From an uncultured Litorilinea sp. (GTDB lineage: Bacteria; Chloroflexota; Anaerolineae; Caldilineales; Caldilineaceae), in contig CAMPHP010000191.1 in assembly GCA_946885925.1 (NCBI GenBank), positions 1-6,431 of the forward strand: a stretch of DNA of 6,431 nucleotides, in the 5' to 3' direction. Every line of letters begins with the position of its first letter. The stretch's first letter is position 1. Position numbers and translations under genes: made by a program. Positions 1-6,156 of this stretch are shown here, piece by piece. Under the pieces are notes generated by a model. The model ran no database searches, was not told where the DNA came from, and worked only from the letters and a program-made list of their open reading frames with translations.

Positions 1-743
1 GCTATGATCCCTTCGACATTCCTGCCGCGACACAGCGGGGGGTGGTCGTCTGTCACACGCCCGGTGTACTCACTGCTGCCGTTGCCAACCTGACCGTGGC
101 GTGCATATTCTCGCTTGCTCTCAAGCTCTTCGAATATGAACCCTATGTGCGCAGCGGTGGCTGGGCTCGCAGAGAGAAAGCGCCTGGTCTGGGAATGGAC
201 ATCCAGGGTAAAACCCTGGGCGTTATCGGCTTTGGCCGTATCGGCCAGGAGGTGACCCGGCGCATGCAGGCATTGGGCATGAAAACTCTCTGGTATGATC
301 TCTTTCAGTCAGCTCATCCCTCAGCACCCCACAGCCAGTACCGGCCACTCCATGAACTCCTAGCCGAAGCCGACTTCGTCAGCGTGCACACCAACCTGGA
401 TAAGTCCTCCTACCATCTGATCGGGGCAGCCGAATTGGAACGGATGAAGCCGACTGCCTTTCTGATCAATACAGCCCGCGGCTCTCTGGTCGACCAGGCA
501 GCATTGACCCATGCCCTGCAGACGGGCCAAATCGCTGGTGCCGCCCTTGATGTATTGGAAAAGGAGCCTCCCGACGCAGACGATCCCATCTTCCGTCTTC
601 CCAACGTGATCTGCTTCCCCCACATCGGTACCGCCACGAAAGAAACACGCCGGGCCATGCGGGAACTGGCTGTCGAGAATCTATTGGCGGTGCTGTCCGG
701 CAAGAGGCCGCCCGCGCCAGTCAATCCAGAAGTTCTCCCATAG
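1..743 (+). CDS. D-isomer-specific 2-hydroxyacid dehydrogenase, 5'-truncated (GyaR/glyoxylate-hydroxypyruvate reductase-like)
   Basis: This cytosolic NAD(P)H-linked enzyme interconverts 2-oxoacids and D-2-hydroxyacids. The reading frame is open from base 3 and continues past the window edge. The GTG at 42 is not the start: the codons before it (YDPFDIPAATQRG) match the conserved family stretch that precedes VV.(N/H)TPGVLT. Counting from that GTG as residue 1, I see the dinucleotide-binding loop GFGRIGQ (63-69), an Asp at 86 after the second strand that favours NAD over NADP, the signature around NTARGSLVD with catalytic Arg146, Glu175 in EKEP, and His194 in FPHIGTAT. The full catalytic Arg-Glu-His triad is therefore present. 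The C-terminal tail (RPPAPVNPEVL) resembles glyoxylate/hydroxypyruvate/2-ketogluconate reductases. Exact substrate is not decidable. About 90 N-terminal residues are missing relative to the usual ~320. The alcohol dehydrogenase follows after 14 bp. Confidence 0.93.
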   Translation, partial: YDPFDIPAATQRGVVVCHTPGVLTAAVANLTVACIFSLALKLFEYEPYVRSGGWARREKAPGLGMDIQGKTLGVIGFGRIGQEVTRRMQALGMKTLWYDLFQSAHPSAPHSQYRPLHELLAEADFVSVHTNLDKSSYHLIGAAELERMKPTAFLINTARGSLVDQAALTHALQTGQIAGAALDVLEKEPPDADDPIFRLPNVICFPHIGTATKETRRAMRELAVENLLAVLSGKRPPAPVNPEVLP

Positions 744-757
744 AGAGGAAGAGAGTC

Positions 758-1843
758 ATGAAAGCAGCTGTCTGTCGTGCCTATGATAAGCCATTGGTTA
801 TCGAAGATATCGAAATCGATCCACCCCAAACTGGAGAAGTGAAGGTACAGGTGGTCGCCTGCGCTATCTGCCACAGCGATGTCCACCAGATCCGGGGTGA
901 CTGGTCTGCCAAACTACCGCTGGTGGCAGGACATGAGGCCTCTGGTATCGTGAAGGAAGTCGGCCCTGGCGTCACTGGTGTGAACGTCGGCGACCATGTA
1001 GTTGTGTCGTTGCTGCGCTCTTGTGGCCGTTGTTTTTACTGTAGCAAAGGTGATACCCATCTCTGTGAGGGCACCTTTGCGCTGCAGACCGAGACGAGGC
1101 TGCATACCAAAGCGGGTGAGCCCATTCTTCAGTCGATCAAGACTGCGGCCTTTGCTGAGTACGCCGTGGTGGACCAATCCCAACTGGTTCCGATCCCGCA
1201 AGAGATCCCACTGGACAGCGCCTCTTTGCTCGCCTGTGGTGTCATCACCGGGCTGGGCGCGGTGATCAATACGGCTAGGGTTGGCACCGGCGAAAGTGTG
1301 GCCGTTGTCGGCATTGGTGGGGTGGGGCTTAATGCGATTCAAGGTGCCTATCTCTCAGGAGCCCAGCCGATCATTGCGCTCGATTTATTGGAGAACAAAC
1401 TACAGGCTGCGCGGGATTTTGGCGCGACCCACACCATTAACGTGGCCCAGGAGACCGATCCTGCCGCCGTCGTGCAGGGGCTGACCGGAGGGCGAGGCGT
1501 CGACTACGCCTTTGTCACTGTTGGCAGCCCCCTTGCAGTGGTCCAGGCACTCAGCCTGATCCGGCGGGGTGGCAGCCTGGTTCTAGTAGGCATACCCGAC
1601 GATAAGGCCACCCATCCCCTGCTCCTAGCCCAGACCGTATGGAAGGAACAGCGCATTCTCAGCAGTTCGATGGGCTCAACCCGTCTCAGCGTCCAAGTAC
1701 CCCAACTGATTGCTCTCTACCAACAGAAGCGACTCAAACTCGATGAGTTGATCTCCCGCCGCTATCCGCTGGAGGAGATCAACGAGGCCATCAACTCAAT
1801 GGAGAGAGGTGAGGCTCTGCGCAACGTGATTGTCTTCTCGTAG
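758..1843 (+). CDS. Zinc-dependent alcohol dehydrogenase, MDR family (class III-like)
   Basis: This is a 361-residue medium-chain dehydrogenase/reductase that should oxidise an alcohol or polyol, or reduce the aldehyde or ketone, with NAD in the cytosol. Catalytic zinc ligands are visible at Cys38 (in CAICHSD), the His59-Glu60 pair in GHE, and Cys160 in LLACGVITG. The structural zinc site is complete: Cys89, Cys92, Cys95 and Cys103. The Rossmann loop GIGGVG lies at 185-190 and is followed by Asp209 at the end of the next strand, which points to NAD rather than NADP. The stretch between the structural zinc lobe and the nucleotide-binding domain (GEPI...FAEYAVV) is the layout of class III ADH and relatives, but the length is shorter than glutathione-dependent formaldehyde dehydrogenase (~370), so I do not assign that substrate. 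The ATG at 758 has a purine-rich ribosome site (GAGAGGAAGAGAG) just upstream and lies 14 bp after the hydroxyacid dehydrogenase stop, suggesting co-transcription. Confidence 0.95.
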   Translation: MKAAVCRAYDKPLVIEDIEIDPPQTGEVKVQVVACAICHSDVHQIRGDWSAKLPLVAGHEASGIVKEVGPGVTGVNVGDHVVVSLLRSCGRCFYCSKGDTHLCEGTFALQTETRLHTKAGEPILQSIKTAAFAEYAVVDQSQLVPIPQEIPLDSASLLACGVITGLGAVINTARVGTGESVAVVGIGGVGLNAIQGAYLSGAQPIIALDLLENKLQAARDFGATHTINVAQETDPAAVVQGLTGGRGVDYAFVTVGSPLAVVQALSLIRRGGSLVLVGIPDDKATHPLLLAQTVWKEQRILSSSMGSTRLSVQVPQLIALYQQKRLKLDELISRRYPLEEINEAINSMERGEALRNVIVFS

Positions 1844-2010
1844 GGTGATTCGTTAAGCCCATTGGCGTCATACAGGGTGACAATGATGCCGTCACCAGGG
1901 CAGATTCCACCCATGCCCAAATAGACATGATATTTGTTGTCCAGCGAATATAGAACCGGCCACTAAACTGGTGCCTCTGTCGCCTTGATGTTGGGCAATG
2001 GAGGCTCTGC
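1843..2010 (-). pseudogene. Possible decayed protein-coding remnant (unrecognised)
   Basis: Read on the minus strand in one frame from 2010, this gives AEPPLPNIKATEAPV, a TAG stop at 1965-1963, then a further 40 codons that include DNKYHVYLGMGGICPGDG and GIIVTLYDANGLNESP. The alternating hydrophobic and polar residues and turn-forming Gly/Asp/Asn look like beta strands of a secreted or carbohydrate-related domain rather than random translation. The frame then runs into the antisense of the alcohol dehydrogenase 3' end, where it cannot be trusted. In-frame stops lie at 2013-2011 and 1965-1963, so an intact gene is not possible in this frame. I do not recognise a family. It may be a chance reading, hence the low confidence. 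Confidence 0.22.
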
Positions 2011-2031
2011 TCAAGAAAAGAGGAATGTTTG
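1844..2031. other. Intergenic gap with small hairpin and possible minus-strand gene remnant
   Basis: The gap contains one clear short inverted repeat, GGTGAC (1876-1881) and GTCACC (1891-1896), with a 9-base spacer. It is not followed by a T run, so it is a poor candidate for an intrinsic terminator; it could be an operator half-site pair or chance. On the minus strand from 1962 down to 1843 there is a 40-codon open stretch that reads like real protein (see the pseudogene entry). I see no convincing -35/-10 promoter for the deacetylase. Confidence 0.5.
2018..2025 (+). promoter_or_regulatory. Ribosome binding site deciding the PIG-L start
   Basis: The sequence AAGAGGAA with its GAGG core ends 6-8 bases before the ATG at 2032, an ideal spacing. 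It supports that ATG over the in-frame TTG at 2029. The ATG at 2025, immediately on the site, is in another frame. Confidence 0.7.
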
Positions 2032-2856
2032 ATGCCATCCGATCCACTGCGAGTTCTGATCTTTGGGGCCCATCCCGATGATGCCGATTTTTCGGCGGGT
2101 GGCGTGGCGGCCCTGTACAGCCGGCGCGGAGATGTGGTGAAAATGGTCAGTCTGACCAACGGCGATGCAGGTCACCACGAAATGGGTGGCGCTCCGTTGG
2201 CCTGGCGCAGACGCGCAGAAGCCGCTGCGGCTGGCGCTCAACTCGGCGTTGAATACATTACGCTCGACATTCATGATGCCGCCCTGCTGCCGACGTTGGA
2301 GAATCGCCAGCAGGTGATCGCTGTGATCCGGGAGTTCCAGCCCGACCTGGTAATGGTTCACCGGCCCAACGACTACCATCCTGACCATCGCTACGCATCG
2401 CAACTTGTGCAGGATGCTTCCTATTTACTCACGGTACCCAATGTAGTCTCCCATGTGCCACACCTGCGCATCATGCCGACCATCGTCTACACATGGGACA
2501 ACTTCCAGAAACCCTATCCGTTTCAAGCGGATGTTGTAGTTGCCATTGACGAGGTGATCGAGCAGAAGTTGGATGCGCTCCATTGTCACACATCCCAGGT
2601 ATACGAATGGCTGCCCTACAACGGGCGCTATCTCGACCAGGTGCCAGCCACGCCTGACGAGCGTCGCGCCTGGCTGGGCCAACAGCGCAGCTACCGTTTT
2701 CGCCAGGCCGCCGATCTCTATCGTGACAAACTGGTTGCAGTCTACGGTGAGGAGCGAGGTCGTGCGGTCCAGCACGCCGAAGCCTTTGAAGCGTGTGAAT
2801 ATGGAACGCCACTTAGCGACGAAAACCGAAGCCGACTGTTTCCGTTTTTTGATTGA
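2032..2856 (+). CDS. PIG-L/LmbE family zinc deacetylase
   Basis: The 274-residue product belongs to the LmbE-like/PIG-L N-deacetylase family, which hydrolyses N-acetyl groups, mostly on glucosamine-type sugars (GlcNAc-PI, GlcNAc-inositol, bacillithiol and mycothiol precursors, diacetylchitobiose). The N-terminal strand leads into AHPDD: His14 and Asp17 are expected zinc ligands and Asp16 the general base. The second metal motif is HRPNDYHPDHR, with His116 and His119, His119 being the expected third ligand. No signal peptide or membrane segment is seen, so it should be cytosolic. The C-terminal part (residues ~160-274) contains a Tyr/Trp-rich stretch and ends with an acidic-aromatic tail (HAEAFEACEYGTPL) found in a subset of the family. 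Length is typical. The substrate cannot be read from the sequence, and the neighbours offer no thiol- or GPI-type pathway. It stands between two gaps of about 180-190 bp, so it may be transcribed alone. Confidence 0.92.
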   Translation: MPSDPLRVLIFGAHPDDADFSAGGVAALYSRRGDVVKMVSLTNGDAGHHEMGGAPLAWRRRAEAAAAGAQLGVEYITLDIHDAALLPTLENRQQVIAVIREFQPDLVMVHRPNDYHPDHRYASQLVQDASYLLTVPNVVSHVPHLRIMPTIVYTWDNFQKPYPFQADVVVAIDEVIEQKLDALHCHTSQVYEWLPYNGRYLDQVPATPDERRAWLGQQRSYRFRQAADLYRDKLVAVYGEERGRAVQHAEAFEACEYGTPLSDENRSRLFPFFD

Positions 2857-3026
2857 GGTGCGTATGTGGCCCATCGCCTCGGCGACCAGATCAGGGCCCC
2901 CATAAGCTGTAACACCGTTTGTAATAGTTTTTGTATTGCTCTGTTGCTGTTGCATGGTTTGCTCTTCTGGTGAAATTAGAAGCAGAACTAAGCTCTGATC
3001 TTAAGCTCTGATCTATAGTCACCATC
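2857..3026. other. Intergenic leader between deacetylase and peptidase
   Basis: This stretch separates two plus-strand genes and probably holds the peptidase promoter, but no -35/-10 pair with good spacing stands out. TATAGT at 3014-3019 is a fair -10 candidate with no matching -35 about 17 bases upstream. The notable element is the 13-bp tandem repeat described separately. A GGCCC/GGGCC pair (2868-2872 and 2894-2898) is too short and far apart to be a persuasive terminator. Confidence 0.45.
2989..3014 (+). repeat. Perfect 13-bp tandem direct repeat (two copies)
   Basis: TAAGCTCTGATCT occurs twice back to back, at 2989-3001 and 3002-3014, with no mismatch. It ends 12 bases before the peptidase ribosome site and 22 bases before the first ATG. 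Each unit includes GATC and the junction creates CTTAAG. It could be a recent slippage duplication or a tandem binding site for a regulator near the promoter; the sequence alone does not decide. Confidence 0.85.
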
Positions 3027-3033
3027 AAGGAGG
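3027..3033 (+). promoter_or_regulatory. Strong Shine-Dalgarno for the M16 peptidase
   Basis: AAGGAGG is a near-perfect anti-16S match. Two adjacent ATG codons follow at 3037 and 3040, with spacers of 3 and 6 bases. The second spacing is more usual, so translation may start at 3040, which changes the product by one Met only. Confidence 0.85.
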
Positions 3034-3036
3034 GCA

Positions 3037-5982
3037 ATGATGTTTCCACCTCGCTTTGTTCATGCTGTCCCGGTAAAAGGATCTAGATGTACGAATGCTC
3101 AGAAATTATTGCAACGAATCTATGCACTGTTGATCCTGGTTGCCACCAGCCTGATGGTTGTTGTACCCGTAGAAGCTGCGCCCAAACCCCAAGGAGGTGT
3201 AGAGGAGGGTATGCCGCAACTGGATTTGGGCAAGTATACATTGCCGATTCAGGACTTCACCTTGAGCAATGGCTTGCGCGTGGTCTTGGCGCAAGACGAT
3301 TCGGCACCTGTGGTCATGGTCAATGTGACCTATTATGTCGGCAGCGCCAATGATCCGGAAGGACGTTCCGGCTTCGCCCACCTTTTTGAACACCTTATGT
3401 TCCGCGGCTCGGAAAATGTGGGGATGGGGAAGTACCATGAATACCTGGCCAATATCGGCACGGGGAGTGGCAAAGTCAATGCTTATACCAGCTTCGACAA
3501 AACCGTCTACCATGCCGTCATCCCAGCCAACCAACTCCCCCTGTTGCTCTGGCTAGAGAGCGACCGCATGGGTTCTCTACAGCTTGACCAGGAGAGGTTC
3601 GAGATAGAGCGCGAGGTCGTGATCGAGGAACTCTACCAGCGTCTCTTCAACACTGCCTATGGCGTGGCCTGGGATCGTACCTATACACTCCCCTATCTTG
3701 GCTATCATCCCTATGCGCGCTCCCCAATCGGCCTTGAAGAGGACCTGCGTGCGGCAACGCTGGACGAAATCATTGCCTTCCATGAGCAATATTACGTGCC
3801 CAACAATGCTACCTTGACCATCGTGGGTGATATCGATTTCCCGTTGGCAAGGGCGCTGGTCGAGGCTTATTTTGGAGAGATTGAAGCCGGTGAACCAGTT
3901 CAGCCAATGCTAGAGCGATATCCAATGCCGGAGGAATCCCCTGCGCTCAAAGTTGACAGCGCGACTGGCTGCCAGGTGGGCTATGCCGAAACCGTGATCG
4001 ACCCGTTGGCTGACCAACCAGCTGTCTTCGGTATTACGGTTGGTCCGAGCCTAGGGGACCCGGATTTCCCGGCAGCAGCACTGTTGGCGACCATCTTGGG
4101 CAAGGGCGAAAGCAGCCGCTTTGAGCGCAATTTGGTGCAAACCGGCCTCATGCCGGTTGCGAATGCCTTCCTAGATAATTCCACGCTGGGCGGCGCTACC
4201 TTTCAGCTTGAAACCTATGTGGATACACCGGAAGAAGTGGGGGATGCCAGATTTCTGTTGCGCGCCGAGTTAGACAAGATCGTCCAAGATGCTGTCAGTG
4301 AGGAAGAGTTAGCGCGCGCCAAAAACCAGTTGGTCGTCGAGCACGTCACTCAATACTATGCAACCCCCTTCGACACGGCGGAAGCGATACAGTTGTACAC
4401 CTGGGCTTTTGACGAACCTGGCTATCTTCAACAGGACTTGGAGCGCTACCGCAGTGTGACGGTCGAGGATGTTCAGGTGGCGGCGCAAAAGTATTTGTGT
4501 GACCGGCCTCTCACCCTTGTGACTGTACTTCCCGAAGGAGAGGCCATTACTACTACTGAGCGTGGTATGGTGGTGGAGCCAGTGGAGCCTTCCAGCCCGT
4601 TGGATGGACTCCCGGAAGGGGTAGTTAGCCGTACGATGCCCCCCGTAGCATTGCCCGCCGGTCAAGCGGAACTGCCGCCCTTTGTGACCTTTGAGCTTGA
4701 TAATGGCTTGACAGTTGTCCTGGTGGAGCAGGACAAGGCACCAGTCGTGCGCGCCTCGCTCTATGTGGGTGGCAGCAATACGTCGCTGCCCCTGGAGGAG
4801 CAGGGTGTGGCTGATCTGCTCGCCAGCATGCTGACCAAAGGCACGACCAGCCGCACCGCCGAAGGCATTGCCGCCACCATTGAGAGCATCGGTGGAACGA
4901 TTGAAGCGACCGTCGCGCCAGAACATCTAACCCTGACTGCGTCTGGCCCGTCGTTCCAGCACGAGACCCTCTTTGATGTGATGGCCGATGTTGCCTTGCA
5001 TCCTATCTTCCCAGCCGACGAATTCACTGTGATGCAAGAGCAGTTGATCTCTGGTATGACCTTTGACGACAGCGATCCCGCCACCCTCGCCACTCGGCAG
5101 TTCCGGCGTATTGCCTTCGGCGGTCATCCCTATGGCTACTACAGCACGCCAGAACTCATGGCGACCTTTACACCGGAAGACCTCGCCAACTTCCACGAGA
5201 CCTACTTCAAGCCAAACAACGCCCTGTTGGTCATCTCCGGCGATCTCAGCGAGGAGACGGCGCGGGCGCAGGCTGAGCATCTTTTCGGACAGTGGCAAGC
5301 GTCAGAGGTGCCCGATTACCTGGATTATCCAGAGGCCGCCAGCGGGGATAGCACAGTGATCTATCTGGTCGACCAGCCGGATGCAGGCCAGGCCAACATT
5401 CGTGTCGGCAACTTAGCCATTCGTGGGGCTGCCGAGGATCGTTTCCCGTTGATCGTGGCGAACCATGTGTTGGGCGGGCGCTCGCGCATGTCGCGGCTCA
5501 CGCAGAACCTGCGTGTAGATAAAGGTTACACCTATGGCGTGGGCAGTGGTATAGAGGCAAGACAGGATGTAGGGGCGTTCGTGGTGCAGGGCAGTTTTGG
5601 CCAAGACGTTGCTGGTGCTTCGGTACGCGAAATTCTGGCCGAAATTGAGCGTCTAGGGTCCGAACCGTTGACGGCTGAAGAGTTGGCGAATGCAAAGAGT
5701 TTTCTGGTGGGCTATTATCTGTTGGATTCGGCAGTGCCCGCTACCTTTGCCAATCTCTTGGCAACGAACTATCTACTTGGTCTGCCGTGGGAAACCGCAA
5801 GCGAGTACATCGCCAACATTGAGGCTGTCACCGCAGAGGAGGTGCAGCAAGCTGCCCAGCAATATCTGGAAGCTGAACAACCCATTATTGTTGTGGTGGG
5901 CAATGCAGAGGTGATCCGGCCCCAATTGGCAGATCTGGGTGACGTGATTGTCGTAGATGTGCAAGGGCAACCAGTCGAATAG
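3037..5982 (+). CDS. Secreted two-lobed M16 (pitrilysin/insulinase-type) zinc metallopeptidase
   Basis: The 981-residue product is an exported peptidase of clan ME, family M16, built as two fused M16 modules. A Sec-type signal is visible: a basic n-region (to Arg27), a hydrophobic core at about 28-43 and a V-x-A site near residue 47; there is no lipobox. The N-terminal lobe (~75-500) has the inverted zinc motif HLFEH (His115, Glu118, His119), and the downstream glutamates in EREVVIEE (Glu191, Glu198) supply the third ligand, so it should be catalytic. A Pro/Glu-rich linker spans about 503-546. The C-terminal lobe (~548-955) has Asp593, Ala596 and Ser597 where the zinc motif should be, so it cannot bind zinc there, but keeps the Arg/Tyr pair (Arg826, Tyr833) typical of the partner subunit. 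The fusion thus corresponds to the active/inactive pairs of mitochondrial processing peptidase-like enzymes, probably closing as a clam around peptides. Likely role is degradation of short peptides outside the cytoplasm. The gene ends just before a strong hairpin. Confidence 0.95.
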   Translation: MMFPPRFVHAVPVKGSRCTNAQKLLQRIYALLILVATSLMVVVPVEAAPKPQGGVEEGMPQLDLGKYTLPIQDFTLSNGLRVVLAQDDSAPVVMVNVTYYVGSANDPEGRSGFAHLFEHLMFRGSENVGMGKYHEYLANIGTGSGKVNAYTSFDKTVYHAVIPANQLPLLLWLESDRMGSLQLDQERFEIEREVVIEELYQRLFNTAYGVAWDRTYTLPYLGYHPYARSPIGLEEDLRAATLDEIIAFHEQYYVPNNATLTIVGDIDFPLARALVEAYFGEIEAGEPVQPMLERYPMPEESPALKVDSATGCQVGYAETVIDPLADQPAVFGITVGPSLGDPDFPAAALLATILGKGESSRFERNLVQTGLMPVANAFLDNSTLGGATFQLETYVDTPEEVGDARFLLRAELDKIVQDAVSEEELARAKNQLVVEHVTQYYATPFDTAEAIQLYTWAFDEPGYLQQDLERYRSVTVEDVQVAAQKYLCDRPLTLVTVLPEGEAITTTERGMVVEPVEPSSPLDGLPEGVVSRTMPPVALPAGQAELPPFVTFELDNGLTVVLVEQDKAPVVRASLYVGGSNTSLPLEEQGVADLLASMLTKGTTSRTAEGIAATIESIGGTIEATVAPEHLTLTASGPSFQHETLFDVMADVALHPIFPADEFTVMQEQLISGMTFDDSDPATLATRQFRRIAFGGHPYGYYSTPELMATFTPEDLANFHETYFKPNNALLVISGDLSEETARAQAEHLFGQWQASEVPDYLDYPEAASGDSTVIYLVDQPDAGQANIRVGNLAIRGAAEDRFPLIVANHVLGGRSRMSRLTQNLRVDKGYTYGVGSGIEARQDVGAFVVQGSFGQDVAGASVREILAEIERLGSEPLTAEELANAKSFLVGYYLLDSAVPATFANLLATNYLLGLPWETASEYIANIEAVTAEEVQQAAQQYLEAEQPIIVVVGNAEVIRPQLADLGDVIVVDVQGQPVE

Positions 5983-5996
5983 ATTGTCTTTTGCCG

Positions 5997-6033
5997 CAAG
6001 TCTATAGGTGCAGCTAAAGCACCTATAGACTTG
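5997..6033 (+). terminator. Intrinsic terminator-like hairpin after the M16 gene
   Basis: CAAGTCTATAGGTGC (5997-6011) and GCACCTATAGACTTG (6019-6033) are perfect 15-base inverted arms around a 7-base loop. A G-T wobble and one further C-G pair can lengthen the stem to 5995-6035. It begins 14 bases after the peptidase stop and is followed by a moderately T-rich TGTTTGAATT. The stem is unusually long and only moderately GC-rich. On the minus strand the exit sequence is A-rich rather than T-rich, so efficient termination of the converging pentapeptide gene there is less certain. Confidence 0.85.
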
Positions 6034-6156
6034 TGTTTGAATTAGTCTTGGGAATATATCTATCTGCTGCAGGCTAATCAATGGTTCTGCAGCCATCTCT
6101 CGTGTTATATGTAATCAAAATGCAGGACGAGCGCTACGGTTGTTTTACATGCACGC
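6034..6156. other. Convergent intergenic region with a small inverted repeat
   Basis: This AT-richer spacer lies between the 3' ends of the peptidase and the pentapeptide-repeat gene. GCTGCAG (6066-6072) and CTGCAGC (6087-6093) form perfect 7-base arms around 14 bases. No T run follows on either strand at terminator distance, so its role is unclear. No coding stretch is convincing. Confidence 0.5.

Noticed and set aside
410..886. Minus-strand open frame across the end of the hydroxyacid dehydrogenase and the start of the alcohol dehydrogenase
   Set aside because: It is antisense to two genes with clear catalytic motifs, shows no domain of its own and has no ribosome site that stands out.
1876..1896. 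GGTGAC/GTCACC hairpin as a terminator for the alcohol dehydrogenase
   Set aside because: It has only six base pairs, a nine-base loop and no T run, so it is recorded only as an inverted repeat in the gap.
2425..2955. 176-codon minus-strand open frame over the deacetylase gene
   Set aside because: Most of it is antisense to conserved PIG-L sequence. Only its first 33 codons lie in the gap, and those are kept as a low-interest finding rather than a gene.
5773..6096. Minus-strand open frame starting in the convergent spacer
   Set aside because: It reads through the strong hairpin and then the antisense of the M16 gene, with no recognisable motif.
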